Below, piece by piece: positions 26,808-36,249 of a DNA stretch of 64,000 bases. The position numbers and the translations under genes are program-made. The stretch is taken from the NCBI RefSeq assembly GCF_963678835.1, contig NZ_OY787469.1, positions 2,356,001 to 2,420,000 on the forward strand. The letters are read 5' to 3'. Below the pieces are notes generated by a model that searched no databases, was not told the origin of the DNA, and saw nothing but the letters and a program-made list of their open reading frames with translations. The stretch's first letter is position 1, and each line of letters opens with the position of its first letter. The stretch is from an uncultured Desulfuromonas sp. (GTDB taxonomy: Bacteria > Desulfobacterota > Desulfuromonadia > Desulfuromonadales > Desulfuromonadaceae).

Positions 26808-29800
26808 CGACTCCAATTGACCTTGCCGATGCCTCAGCGCGATGTTTGGCTGTTGATCCGACCCGCTCCTGTCTGGTGCGTGCTCCGGCCGGTTCCGGAA
26901 AAACCGAATTATTGATCCAGCGTTTTTTGGCGCTGCTGGCGACGGTCCAACGCCCCGATGCTATTCTGGCCATCACCTTTACCCGCAAAGCTGCCGCGGA
27001 AATGCGTCAGCGGGTGCTCGATGCGTTGCTGGCAGCTCAGCAGCCGTTGCCCGATGAAGCCGGAGAGCATCAGAGGACGACCTATCGCTTGGCCTCTGCC
27101 GTGTTGCAGCGCAATAAGACTCTGGCGTGGAACCTGTTTGATCATCCGCAGCAGTTGCAGATTCAGACCATTGACAGTTTTAACGCCACTCTGGTTGCCC
27201 GCATGCCGTGGCTCAGTCGTCTCGGCGGCCTGCCGGCCATCAGTGATCAACCGTATCAGCTCTATCGCCAGGCCGTTCGGCAATTGCTCGCTGCTTCGCG
27301 GACGACGGATCAATTGAATCGCGGACTTCTGCAGTTGCAGCACCACCTGGATAACCGCTCCGACCGGCTGGAAGAGCTGTTGGTTCAATTGCTCGAACGC
27401 CGCGATCAATGGTTGCGGCATCTGTTCGGTGAGCAGGTGCGCGCGCGTGACGAGCTGCAGCAGGCTCTTGAAGCGGTGCTGGCCGAGCAACTCGCTGAAG
27501 CGGCGCGGGCCATTCCGTTATCCTGCCGTGACGACCTGATGGCCTTGGGACGCTTTGCTGCTGAGCAGTTGGCGGATGATCAACGGCCGCTCTCACAACT
27601 GTTGGCGGCTCAAGGCTTTCCTGAGACCCATCTGGATGCTTTGCCGGTGTGGCGCGGTCTGGCCGAGTTGTTGCTCACCTCTGAAGGGCAATGGCGCAAA
27701 ACCTGTAATAAGAACATTGGCTTCCCGGCCGGGAAAAAAGAGCCGTTTGCGTCAATGAAGCAGCGCATGCTGGAACTTCTCAGTCTCTTGTCCGACGAAG
27801 ATAGTCAGGCGTTGGCCCAAGTGGTGACGTTGCCGAGCGGTGGCTATTCAGAACGGCAGTGGCAAACGTTGGAAGCGTTACTCGATATTCTTCCCGCATT
27901 GGTTGCCCAGCTGTGGTGGGTGTTTCGACAGAGTGGAGAGGTGGACTTCACAGAAGTTGCCCTCAAAGCACGCCAGGCTTTGGTGGACAGTGGTCAGCCT
28001 ACGGAGCAGTTACTTACTCTGGATCGCCAGATCGACCATATTCTGGTCGACGAATTTCAAGATACTTCGTGGTTGCAGTTTGACCTGCTGACCACGTTGG
28101 TCAGTGGTTGGCAGCCCGATGACGGTCGCACCCTGTTTGTGGTTGGTGATCCCATGCAATCCATCTATCGCTTTCGCGAAGCTGAAGTCGGATTGTTTCT
28201 TCAGGCCGGGCAGCAAGGCATTGGTCCTGTTCGCTTGCAATCGCTCCAACTCAGTGCCAATTTTCGCAGCCAGCAGGGGATCGTCGCCACGATCAACCGC
28301 TGGTTTCCTGAGATTTTTCCTGCAAAGGAAGATGCCGGGCGGGGAGCGGTGTGTTATTCGCAGGCGCAACCGGTTCTTGATGCCTTAACGGGTGATGCCG
28401 TTACCGTTTATCCTGGATATTACAATGATCCTGAAGGTGAAGCGGTTCAGGTGGTGGATCGGATTAAGGGATTACGTCAATGTTCTCCTTCGCAGAGTAT
28501 TGCTGTGCTGGTCCGGTCACGAACCCATCTGAAAAACATCCTGTCGCTTCTGCAAGCACACGCGATTACATATCAAGCCCAGGACATTGATGTCCTGACG
28601 CAACGGCCGGTGGTCTCTGATTTGACGGCTCTGACCAAAGCTCTCCTGCATGGCGGTGATGATCTCAGTTGGCTCACGGTGTTGCGGGCACCCTGGTGTG
28701 GTGTGACCCTTAACGACTTGATTCACTTCGCGCCATCAAAAACAACCACTGTAGCGCAATTGGCAACGAGTGACGCTGTGCTCAGTGCGTTGCCGTCAGC
28801 TTCGCAGCAGCGTGTAGCGGCAGTGGTTGCAATCGTAACTCAGTACCGTTATAAGCGTGGCCAGGTCTCCTTGAGACAACTGGTCGAATCGTGTTGGTGG
28901 GATCTTGATGGCCCCTGTTATTATGGGCCTCAGTCCGTTGATGATGCCGAGCCTTTCTTGCGTTTGCTTGACCGGCTCGATTATGGTGGTGATCTGCTGG
29001 CGATTGAACAGCTCGATGACCATCTTCAGCAGCTTTATGCCGCACCGGCAGCACACTGTGAATCTGCGGTGCAGGTGATGACGATTCATAAGGCGAAGGG
29101 TTTGGAATTTGACCATGTTATTCTGCCGGGCCTGGGACGGAAACCGCGTCGAAGCGATCAGCCCCTGATGCGGTGGCTGGAGCATCCGGCACATGGCTTG
29201 TTGATGGCACCGATTACGGCTCCTGGAGATACGCCGGACCCGATTTATGGACTTTTGGGCCAACTGGAGCAGCGTAAAGAAGACTATGAGGTGGCTCGTT
29301 TGCTGTATGTTGCGCTGACCCGAGCCCGCAGAACTCTGCATCTGTTTGGTCAGGCTGCCCTTAATCGTGATGGTCGGGCGCAGCCAGCGTCAGGCTCTTT
29401 GTTGGCTACCTTGTGGCCGGCAATTGGTGCGCAGTTTGTGCCCGGTGAGTTGGACGTTTCGGAGGACGGGGAAGACCTGGCCGTCGAACGCTGCGGCCCG
29501 CCTTTACTTCGGCGTGCCGAACCGTTGTCTGTTGTTCCTCTGGCAATGGCAGAGGCCGATGGGGTGACGCCGTGGAGCTCTGGCATGATTGCCAGCCATG
29601 TCGGGACGCTGGTACATCACTGGTTTGAGCGTTTTGCCGCAGACCCACAGGCGATTGAAGACTATCAACAGGCCCAAAAGCGCACTGCGTTGATTTGTCG
29701 ACAAGTTCGTCTGCTCGGTCTTGCTGAGCGCCATCTCGAGCAAACAGTTGACCGCATCAACCTGTTGATTGATGCGATGCTGTCCAGTGACCGGGGACGA

Positions 29801-30139
29801 TGGATTCTCGCGCCCCACCAACAGGGGCGCAACGAATATGCTCTGAGCGGTGAGCTTGATGGTCAGTTGGTGAGTGTGATCATAGATCGTACCTTTGTTG
29901 AGGGAACTGACCGTTGGGTTATTGATTATAAAACGTCGGTTCCCGGCGCCTTGTCGATGGAACAATTCTATCAAAGGCAGGCAGAGATGTATGCCGAGCA
30001 GCTCGAACGTTATGCTCGATTGATCGGGCGTCTTGATCCGGAGCACCGTTGTCGTTGTGCACTGTATTTTCCAGCCTGCGATGGCTGGTATGAACTGGAT
30101 TTTCAGGAGGGAACAAATGGCAGAGAAAAGAGATTTTAA
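26804..30139 (+). CDS. UvrD-type helicase with C-terminal nuclease domain (AddA/RecB-like)
   Basis: An 1111-residue superfamily 1A helicase-nuclease for double-strand-break processing. Walker A APAGSGKTEL at residues 27-36; AITFTRKAAAEMR (motif Ia); ILVDEFQDTSWLQ (Walker B); GDPMQSIYRFREAEV (III); QVMTIHKAKGLEFDHVILPG (V) and LLYVALTRARRTLHLFG (VI). The C-terminal nuclease has ALSGELDGQLVSVIIDRTFV and WVIDYKTSVPGA (D..DYK active site). ATGA overlap with the AddB-like gene indicates one complex. The gene's end overlaps the following methyltransferase start by 23 nt. Confidence 0.92.
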   Translation: MTTPIDLADASARCLAVDPTRSCLVRAPAGSGKTELLIQRFLALLATVQRPDAILAITFTRKAAAEMRQRVLDALLAAQQPLPDEAGEHQRTTYRLASAVLQRNKTLAWNLFDHPQQLQIQTIDSFNATLVARMPWLSRLGGLPAISDQPYQLYRQAVRQLLAASRTTDQLNRGLLQLQHHLDNRSDRLEELLVQLLERRDQWLRHLFGEQVRARDELQQALEAVLAEQLAEAARAIPLSCRDDLMALGRFAAEQLADDQRPLSQLLAAQGFPETHLDALPVWRGLAELLLTSEGQWRKTCNKNIGFPAGKKEPFASMKQRMLELLSLLSDEDSQALAQVVTLPSGGYSERQWQTLEALLDILPALVAQLWWVFRQSGEVDFTEVALKARQALVDSGQPTEQLLTLDRQIDHILVDEFQDTSWLQFDLLTTLVSGWQPDDGRTLFVVGDPMQSIYRFREAEVGLFLQAGQQGIGPVRLQSLQLSANFRSQQGIVATINRWFPEIFPAKEDAGRGAVCYSQAQPVLDALTGDAVTVYPGYYNDPEGEAVQVVDRIKGLRQCSPSQSIAVLVRSRTHLKNILSLLQAHAITYQAQDIDVLTQRPVVSDLTALTKALLHGGDDLSWLTVLRAPWCGVTLNDLIHFAPSKTTTVAQLATSDAVLSALPSASQQRVAAVVAIVTQYRYKRGQVSLRQLVESCWWDLDGPCYYGPQSVDDAEPFLRLLDRLDYGGDLLAIEQLDDHLQQLYAAPAAHCESAVQVMTIHKAKGLEFDHVILPGLGRKPRRSDQPLMRWLEHPAHGLLMAPITAPGDTPDPIYGLLGQLEQRKEDYEVARLLYVALTRARRTLHLFGQAALNRDGRAQPASGSLLATLWPAIGAQFVPGELDVSEDGEDLAVERCGPPLLRRAEPLSVVPLAMAEADGVTPWSSGMIASHVGTLVHHWFERFAADPQAIEDYQQAQKRTALICRQVRLLGLAERHLEQTVDRINLLIDAMLSSDRGRWILAPHQQGRNEYALSGELDGQLVSVIIDRTFVEGTDRWVIDYKTSVPGALSMEQFYQRQAEMYAEQLERYARLIGRLDPEHRCRCALYFPACDGWYELDFQEGTNGREKRF

Positions 30140-30752
30140 CCGCGTCGCTATTCAGTGGGATGACAAACCGCGCCGGGTGCAATTGGCCGCTGGTGTCGCT
30201 GACGGGATTCGTCGGGCCGTTCCGTTGAAAGAGACCATGACCGCCCTTGATTTTGGCTGTGGTACAGGGCTGGTAACCTTTCATCTGGTTGACTCACTCA
30301 AGCACGTCCTCGCTGTGGACAGCGCGGAGAAGATGTTGGAAGTCACTCTTGAAAAAGCGCGAGAGAATGGGATTCGCCAAAAAATTGATACGCAGTTAAG
30401 CCACGATCATTTTCCCGATAACATCACCCAATCGTTCGATGTGATTTACAGCTCGATGGTGATGCACCATGTGCCCGATGTCGCAGCACTGGTTCGTTCA
30501 ATGACTCGGCACCTGGCTCCCGGCGGCTACCTAGCCCTGGCAGACCTTGATGTGGAAGACGGGACTTTTCACGATGATCCCACCGGCGTGTTTCATCACG
30601 GTATCGACAGAGACTGGCTTGTCAGCTATCTAGAAGACCAGGGGCTGTGTGATGTTCAGGCCGGGACTGTGCATACCATTGTCAAGCAACGTAAGGGCAA
30701 GGAAGACACCTTTACGGTCTTCCTTGTGAGTGGTCGTCGGCAAGCAGAATAA
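30117..30752 (+). CDS. class I SAM-dependent methyltransferase
   Basis: A 211-residue Rossmann methyltransferase. Motif I LDFGCGTGLVTFHL at about residues 43-56, motif II region LAVDSAEKMLEV, and SFDVIYSSMVMHHVPD as post-II/acidic motif. Substrate unknown; the MAEKRDFNRVAIQWDDKPRR N-terminus recalls UbiE/COQ5-like small-molecule enzymes. ATG 30117 is backed by AGGAGGG 5-6 nt upstream. It overlaps the helicase gene by 23 nt, so it is probably the third gene of that operon, without obvious functional link. Confidence 0.82.
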   Translation: MAEKRDFNRVAIQWDDKPRRVQLAAGVADGIRRAVPLKETMTALDFGCGTGLVTFHLVDSLKHVLAVDSAEKMLEVTLEKARENGIRQKIDTQLSHDHFPDNITQSFDVIYSSMVMHHVPDVAALVRSMTRHLAPGGYLALADLDVEDGTFHDDPTGVFHHGIDRDWLVSYLEDQGLCDVQAGTVHTIVKQRKGKEDTFTVFLVSGRRQAE

Positions 30753-30813
30753 TCTTGTGTCCTGACTGTTTGCGGCGGTCCTGCAAAGGGATCGCCTGGA
30801 GACGTCATTGGGC

Positions 30814-31206
30814 TCAGCCTCGGTAAATTCGAATATTGCCCTGAGAAGACATTTTCTCCATCCAGTGGCGCACCCATTGCTTGATCATGTTGCGCGTGAC
30901 CGGCACCAGAAGGAAAAATCCTGCCAAATCAGTGCAGAATCCCGGAGTGAGCAAGGTCAAGCCACCCGCAAGAATCATTGCTCCATCCAATAACTCTTCG
31001 GTCGGCATTTCACCGCGATCTAACGCCAGTTGAATTTTTCTCACGGTTTCACTTCCCTGGGTTCGTGCCAGGTAAGCCCCCGCCACTCCAGTGAGTAAAA
31101 CCAGCGCGACAGTTGGCCCAAGCCCGATGATTTCGCCAGCTTGCAGCAAAACATAAATTTCAACAATCGGAATAACTATAAATAAAATGAGTAACCTTAT
31201 AAACAT
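30814..31206 (-). CDS. fxsA: FxsA family membrane protein
   Basis: A 130-residue inner-membrane protein with about three to four membrane segments and the FxsA pattern: FIVIPIVEIYVLLQAGEIIG, VALVLLTGVAGAYLARTQG, LDGAMILAGGLTLLTPGFCT and DLAGFFLLVPVTR. FxsA of E. coli affects phage exclusion when overproduced; the native role is unclear. It points away from mazG's upstream region and is convergent with the methyltransferase gene. Confidence 0.9.
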   Translation of the reverse strand: MFIRLLILFIVIPIVEIYVLLQAGEIIGLGPTVALVLLTGVAGAYLARTQGSETVRKIQLALDRGEMPTEELLDGAMILAGGLTLLTPGFCTDLAGFFLLVPVTRNMIKQWVRHWMEKMSSQGNIRIYRG

Positions 31207-31564
31207 TTTTACACCCTTTATGTACCTTCGCTAATTTTTATTTTCCGTTTTCAATCACAGATCGTGTGTATTGACAATAATTTCATCGCAAAACAGTTAA
31301 CTTACTGAAATATAAAAGAAAATATATGTGCGCAAAAAATAGGCAAAACGATGAAAGCCTTTTTTGCTGTGGCATTTAGAGACCCATTAACAGTTTTATC
31401 AACAGGTTATCAACAGTTTTTGTGGGTAAAATCATAAGTGGCTTGAAATGTGTTGTTTTTTTTCGTGTCAAGGTTTTTGTTCGCCCGAAATCATTTTTTC
31501 CAACACAACCTTAATAAACTAAAAACATATTTTTAATAATTGTTCTGTCCGGTCAAAGAGCTGG
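31207..31564. other. AT-rich spacer with tandem TTATCAACA
   Basis: A 358-bp spacer between mazG (ending) and fxsA (starting), both on the minus strand. No gene is seen. TTATCAACAG occurs twice in tandem at 31396-31416, one mismatch from the DnaA-box consensus TTATCCACA, next to AT-rich runs and TTTTTGTGGG. This may be chance, or a DnaA-responsive promoter or site. The fxsA promoter should also lie here. Confidence 0.35.
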
Positions 31565-32239
31565 CTATTGTGTATTGCTTGAGTGGTTAATCAGCTGCTG
31601 GCGCAAACATGTCTCAGCATCGATACCGTGCTGCTCGGCTAATTGAACGCAATAGACAAGCAGCTTACCGAGGATTGTTTCAGCTGTCGACTGGTTTGTG
31701 CTGATTTTCAGTTGGTTCAGGTGTGCGCTCATCTGTGGAGCTGGAGGTAGCGGGGTGGTGTCGTGTCTTCTGAGCCACTTTTGCGTTGCCAGCAGTGATG
31801 GTAGCGGAGCAATGTCATGCTCCGGCGGAGCCGGTTGGCTGCGGTGTTTTTTTTCTTTGGCTTTAATGGTCTCCCATTGTTGCTTGATCTGTTCTTCACT
31901 CATTGCCGGCAGGTTGTCAAAGACATGCGGGTGGCGACGGATCAGTTTTGCCTGTATCGATTCGCTGATATCGAACAATTTAAACAGACCCGCTTCCTCA
32001 TAAAGATCGGCAAGAAAGAAAATCTGCATGAGCAGATCGCCAAGTTCACTGCAGATATCTTCCGGAATATTGTGGTCGATGGCATCAAGGACTTCGTAGG
32101 CTTCCTCAATAAGGTGTTTTTTGATGGAGTGTGGCGTTTGTTTCCTGTCCCAGGGGCATCCATCGGGTGCGCGCAGTGTCTTAATGATGTGGTTAAGGTT
32201 GGTCAGGGAGCGATCAAGTTTTTGCCGTGAATCTGACAT
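31565..32239 (-). CDS. mazG: nucleoside triphosphate pyrophosphohydrolase MazG
   Basis: A 224-residue MazG-type pyrophosphatase that cleaves NTPs/dNTPs to the monophosphate and pyrophosphate (house-cleaning). First MazG domain: TLRAPDGCPWDRKQTPHSIK, then the metal-binding EExxE-x-ExxD pattern as LIEEAYEVLDAI and ICSELGDLLMQIFFLADLYE. The second domain is short and divergent (residues about 160-215, AETILGKLLVYCVQLAEQHG), so the protein is shorter than E. coli MazG (263). It is divergent from the DUF177-rpmF operon. Confidence 0.9.
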   Translation of the reverse strand: MSDSRQKLDRSLTNLNHIIKTLRAPDGCPWDRKQTPHSIKKHLIEEAYEVLDAIDHNIPEDICSELGDLLMQIFFLADLYEEAGLFKLFDISESIQAKLIRRHPHVFDNLPAMSEEQIKQQWETIKAKEKKHRSQPAPPEHDIAPLPSLLATQKWLRRHDTTPLPPAPQMSAHLNQLKISTNQSTAETILGKLLVYCVQLAEQHGIDAETCLRQQLINHSSNTQ

Positions 32240-32319
32240 GGTTTTAAATCCCTTTTTTGAGGTTGTGAATTGTCAGAGAAGGCCAGTAAATTTCTGCTTT
32301 AGAGTCCCTGTCTTTTTGC

Positions 32320-32347
32320 TTGACAAAAGAGGGTTAGACTCTATACT
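32320..32347 (+). promoter_or_regulatory. sigma-70 promoter for the DUF177-rpmF-plsX-fab operon
   Basis: TTGACA (32320-32325), 16-nt spacer, TATACT (32342-32347). It lies 30 nt before the DUF177 start, so the leader is only about 20-25 nt. It matches the consensus better than any other site seen in the window. Confidence 0.78.
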
Positions 32348-32377
32348 GACCGCTTTCTTTAACAGGTTGAAAAACAA

Positions 32378-32923
32378 ATGCAATTACGAGTAGAAGATAT
32401 TAAAGACCATCGCTCTGGTCTGCATATCGAACAATCGGTTGAGCAGTATCCCATCCTGGCACAGTTGGTCAAGGATGGTGGTTATGTTTTTCGCACACCG
32501 GTTCAGGTTGATGTGCACGTCAATGTTGTCGGTGGCGTAATTGAGCTGGACGGGCACATTCAGGTTGAGGTTGAGATCCCCTGTGGCCGGTGTTTGACTC
32601 CGTCGGTCTATTCACTCTCTGGCGACTTTCATCAGTCTTTTGTTGAGGAGCTCCCAAATATTACCGGGGAGGATGGCGAGGAGTTGGAGCTGACGGCAGA
32701 AGAGATGGGTCTCGAATTGTTCGATGGCGAAGCCATTGATCTGGATGATGAGGTTCAGCAGCAGGTGGTGTTGTTGCTCCCTACTCATCCGTTGTGTGAT
32801 GAGGCCTGTAAAGGGTTGTGTGTGGAATGCGGCGCCAATCTGAATGAGGAGCCCTGCCAGTGCGCTGAAAAAAAAGTCAGTATGCACTTTGCGGCTCTTA
32901 AAGATTTTAAGGTTGAAAAATAA
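32378..32923 (+). CDS. yceD: DUF177 (YceD) family protein, 23S rRNA accumulation-linked
   Basis: A 181-residue DUF177 protein, here next to rpmF as in most bacteria. Features: IEQSVEQYPILAQLVKDGGY near the N-terminus, EIPCGRCLTPSVYSL (first Cys pair) and LCDEACKGLCVECGANLNEE (C-terminal Cys cluster, probable zinc site), ending with NxxPCQC-type. YceD is linked to 23S rRNA and ribosome assembly in E. coli and plants. The ATG follows AACAGG. Co-transcribed with rpmF and plsX. Confidence 0.9.
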   Translation: MQLRVEDIKDHRSGLHIEQSVEQYPILAQLVKDGGYVFRTPVQVDVHVNVVGGVIELDGHIQVEVEIPCGRCLTPSVYSLSGDFHQSFVEELPNITGEDGEELELTAEEMGLELFDGEAIDLDDEVQQQVVLLLPTHPLCDEACKGLCVECGANLNEEPCQCAEKKVSMHFAALKDFKVEK

Positions 32924-33022
32924 CATCGTTTCGGTTTACTTTTGGTCGGTTGTCGGCGGAATGACGCCGTCAGGTAATTGATAAAATATCAGATAGATAC
33001 AAGAGCAAAGGAGATTCAGCTC

Positions 33023-33202
33023 ATGGCAGTACCCAAGAAAAAGACCTCTAAGTCCAGACGTGATATGCGTCGTGCACACGATGCTCTCACCGCACCTGGT
33101 GTTTCCGTATGTCCTCAATGTGACGAACCTAAGCAGCCGCACCGTGCGTGCCCCAGCTGTGGTTTCTATAAAGATCGCAATGTTCTCGATTCTGAGGATT
33201 AA
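33023..33202 (+). CDS. rpmF: 50S ribosomal protein L32
   Basis: A 59-residue L32 of the zinc-binding type: [20 protein letters not shown] at the start and two CxxC motifs (VCPQCDEP and ACPSCGFY). ATG 33023 is preceded by AAAGGAGA. It lies between DUF177 and plsX, the standard linkage of ribosome and lipid genes. Confidence 0.97.
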   Translation: MAVPKKKTSKSRRDMRRAHDALTAPGVSVCPQCDEPKQPHRACPSCGFYKDRNVLDSED

Positions 33203-33213
33203 GGGTTGAATAG

Positions 33214-34260
33214 ATGAAATCAATCGTGATTGCGGTTGACGCTATGGGTGGCGACAATGCTCCGGCTGTTGAAGTCGAGGGTGCTGTCGCTGCAGCTCGT
33301 AAGTGGGGCATGGCGATTGTTCTGGTCGGCGACGAAGAGCGGATCGGGCAGGCATTGGCAAATCACGATGTGACGGGTCTGGATATCCGGACCCATCATG
33401 CCTCTGAAATTGTCACGATGGACGATTCCGCTTCCGATGCAGTCCGGAAGAAAAAGGATTCGTCTATTCGTGTTTCTTTTGATCTGGTGAAACAGGGTCA
33501 GGCTCAAGCCGTGGTCAGTGCTGGCAATTCCGGCGCTACGATGGCGGCCGGGATGTTTGTTACTAAGCGCATCAACGGTATTGAGCGTCCGGCAATCGCC
33601 ACGATTGTGCCCAATCTCAAGGGCCAGTCTCTGGTTCTTGATGTTGGCGGCAATGTCGATTGCAAACCTGTTCATTTGGAGCATTTCGCGATTATGGGTC
33701 ATGTCTATGTTCGTCAGATCATGGGCAAAGCCAAACCTCGGGTGGGATTACTTTCCAATGGTTCCGAAGAGAAAAAAGGCAACGAACTGACGCGCGAAAC
33801 CCATCGACTGCTCAAACAACTTGATCTGAACTATATTGGTTACGTTGAGGGGCGTGACGTTTATAGTGGTGCTGTTGATGTTGTTGTTTGTGACGGATTT
33901 GTCGGCAATGTGGTTTTAAAGGTCTCGGAAGGACTTGCTGAAGCCATCGGTACGATGTTGCGCCAGGAACTGAAGTCGCGTTTCTGGGCTCGCATCGGCT
34001 ATGTGTTGTCGCGTCCGGCATTCCAGGCGTTTAAGAAGAAAATTGATTATGCCGAGTATGGTGGTGCACCGCTGTTGGGCATTCGTGGCACAGGGATTAT
34101 CTGTCACGGTGGTTCCAATGTGAAAGCGATGACCAATGCCATTGGCCAAGCAGCTGACAGTGTTCAGAAAGCCGTCAATGATACGTTGGTTGAACAGCTT
34201 CACGAGCTGAGCAGTCATCCCGATGCAGCTGCAGTGGTAGCAGTTGCCGGCAGTAAGTAA
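33214..34260 (+). CDS. plsX: phosphate acyltransferase PlsX
   Basis: A 348-residue PlsX that makes acyl-phosphate from acyl-ACP for phosphatidic acid synthesis. Family blocks: [20 protein letters not shown] at the start, [40 protein letters not shown], and [20 protein letters not shown]. The ATG is 11 nt after rpmF. First of the phospholipid and fatty-acid run. Confidence 0.97.
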   Translation: MKSIVIAVDAMGGDNAPAVEVEGAVAAARKWGMAIVLVGDEERIGQALANHDVTGLDIRTHHASEIVTMDDSASDAVRKKKDSSIRVSFDLVKQGQAQAVVSAGNSGATMAAGMFVTKRINGIERPAIATIVPNLKGQSLVLDVGGNVDCKPVHLEHFAIMGHVYVRQIMGKAKPRVGLLSNGSEEKKGNELTRETHRLLKQLDLNYIGYVEGRDVYSGAVDVVVCDGFVGNVVLKVSEGLAEAIGTMLRQELKSRFWARIGYVLSRPAFQAFKKKIDYAEYGGAPLLGIRGTGIICHGGSNVKAMTNAIGQAADSVQKAVNDTLVEQLHELSSHPDAAAVVAVAGSK

Positions 34261-34281
34261 TTTCGTGGTTTCAAAGGGGAA

Positions 34282-35268
34282 ATGCCAGTGAAAAAGGCAC
34301 GTATTGTCGGAACGGGCTCTTATCGGCCTGAAAGGGTCTTAACCAACTTTGAGCTCGAAAAGATGGTTGATACCAATAACGAATGGATCACGGCTCGTAC
34401 CGGCATTAAAGAGCGACGGATTGCCGCAGACCATGAAATGACCTCGGATCTGGCTGTCAACGCTGCACGCAAAGCGTTGGAGATGGCAGACACAAAACCC
34501 GAAGAGATTGATCTGGTGATTGTTGGGACGATTACCGGGGATTATCCCTGGCCGTCCACCGCCTGTCTGGTTCAGGATAAGCTCGGTGCCGTTAATGCGG
34601 CAGCCTGGGATGTTTCCGCCGCCTGCAGCGGTTTTGTCTACGCTCTGGCATCCGCAACACAATATCTTGAAAGTGGTCATTCCAAAAAAGCCTTGGTGAT
34701 CGGTGCCGAAGTTCTCAGTCGTATTATTGATTGGGAAGACCGCAATACCTGTATCCTTTTTGGCGATGGTGCCGGCGCTGTTGTTCTTGAAGCTCAGGAC
34801 GGGGAGCAGGGCATTTTGTCGAGCCATCTGCACTCTGACGGCTCCTATTGGGAGCTTCTTTATCAGCCTGGTTTCGGATCGCGTAATCCTGCCAGTGTTT
34901 CCGGTATTGAACAGCGTCTGCCGTTTCTTCATATGGCAGGGAATGAAGTTTTCAAGGTTGCTGTCCGCTCGCTTTATGATGTTGCGATTGAGGCTCTTGA
35001 TGCGAACCAGATGACGGCTAAAGATGTTGATCTGTTGTTTCCCCATCAAGCCAATCGTCGCATCCTCGATGCGGTGAAAAAGCGCCTGAAGCTCAATGAT
35101 GACCAGATGTATGTGAATGTTGATATGTGCGGAAACACCTCCGGCGCATCCATTCCTCTGGCTTTGGATGAAGCCAATCGCAACGGGCAGCTCCACGAAG
35201 GCGATATTCTGCTCTTTGATGCTTTTGGTGGCGGTTTTACCTGGGGTGCGGCACTGGTACGCTGGTAA
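34282..35268 (+). CDS. fabH: beta-ketoacyl-ACP synthase III
   Basis: A 328-residue KAS III that starts fatty-acid synthesis by condensing acetyl-CoA with malonyl-ACP. Catalytic triad segments: Cys in DVSAACSGFVYALA, His in FPHQANRRILDAV, Asn in DMCGNTSGASIPLAL. FELEKMVDTNNEWITARTGI at the N-terminus is typical. ATG 34282 (AAGGGGA upstream); GTG 34288 is possible too. It lies between plsX and fabD. Confidence 0.97.
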   Translation: MPVKKARIVGTGSYRPERVLTNFELEKMVDTNNEWITARTGIKERRIAADHEMTSDLAVNAARKALEMADTKPEEIDLVIVGTITGDYPWPSTACLVQDKLGAVNAAAWDVSAACSGFVYALASATQYLESGHSKKALVIGAEVLSRIIDWEDRNTCILFGDGAGAVVLEAQDGEQGILSSHLHSDGSYWELLYQPGFGSRNPASVSGIEQRLPFLHMAGNEVFKVAVRSLYDVAIEALDANQMTAKDVDLLFPHQANRRILDAVKKRLKLNDDQMYVNVDMCGNTSGASIPLALDEANRNGQLHEGDILLFDAFGGGFTWGAALVRW

Positions 35269-35307
35269 TGTGCGACCAATAAAGTAAAACGGATAAAGGT
35301 TAAGAAG

Positions 35308-36222
35308 ATGCTAGCATTTATTTTTCCCGGTCAGGGAGCACAACACGCTGGAATGGGTAAGGAATTGAGTGAAAACTTTTCTGTCGCCCGAGACGTGTTT
35401 GAAGAAGCCAATGACGCGCTGGGTTTCGATCTGGCCAAAATGTGTTATGAAGGACCGGAAGAAGATCTGAAACTGACGGCCAATACGCAGCCGGCGATTT
35501 TAACCATGAGTATTGCGGCGCTACGCGTGTTGCAGCAGGAGAGTGATCTGCAGGCTGATTTTGTTGCCGGGCATTCACTTGGCGAATATTCGGCTCTTGT
35601 TGCATCGGGTGGCATGACGTTTGCCGACGCCGTTCGTACGGTGCGCCAACGCGGTACCTTTATGCAACAGGCTGTTCCTGTCGGCGAAGGTGCCATGGCT
35701 GCGGTTTTGGGTGTTGATGGCGAAACTCTGGAAAAAATTTGCGCTGATGCAGCGGGTGATCAGATTGTGTCACCGGCGAATTTTAACAGCCCCGGACAGA
35801 TTGTTATTGCCGGTCATACGGCCGCCGTTGAACGGGCCATCGCATTGGCCAAGGAAAACGGTGCGAAAAAGGCTATGCCGCTGCCGGTCAGTGCACCGTT
35901 CCATTGCGCTTTGATGAAACCGGCTGGTGAGCAACTCGCCGGTGTTCTCGATGCGGTAACACTGTCGGCTCTGACGATTCCAGTGGTCACAAATGTGGAA
36001 GCCTCGGCCAATAGTGATATGGCGCGTGTCAAGTCATTGCTGGTTTCTCAAGTGAGTGCTCCGGTGCGCTGGGACGAGTCCGTACGCTATATGGTTGAAC
36101 AGGGCGTTGAGCGTTTTATCGAGATTGGTCCGGGCAAGGTGTTGTGTGGTCTGATCAAGCGTATTGAGCGCCGCATGCCTGTGGCTAATATTGAAAACCT
36201 GGCGTCCCTTAAGGCGCTGTAA
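35308..36222 (+). CDS. fabD: malonyl-CoA:ACP transacylase
   Basis: A 304-residue FabD that loads malonate onto ACP. Oxyanion/nucleophile motifs FPGQGAQHAGMGKEL and GHSLGEYSALVASG (active Ser); catalytic His in PVSAPFHCALMKPAGEQLA. Normal length. Within the fab operon, 39 nt after fabH. Confidence 0.97.
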   Translation: MLAFIFPGQGAQHAGMGKELSENFSVARDVFEEANDALGFDLAKMCYEGPEEDLKLTANTQPAILTMSIAALRVLQQESDLQADFVAGHSLGEYSALVASGGMTFADAVRTVRQRGTFMQQAVPVGEGAMAAVLGVDGETLEKICADAAGDQIVSPANFNSPGQIVIAGHTAAVERAIALAKENGAKKAMPLPVSAPFHCALMKPAGEQLAGVLDAVTLSALTIPVVTNVEASANSDMARVKSLLVSQVSAPVRWDESVRYMVEQGVERFIEIGPGKVLCGLIKRIERRMPVANIENLASLKAL

Positions 36223-36249
36223 GTAAACGGACCCGGTAAGGAGAGATAC

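Noticed and set aside
31396-31416. Chromosome replication origin suggested by tandem TTATCAACA
   Set aside because: Only two imperfect boxes and no origin-linked genes nearby; kept only as a low-interest observation.
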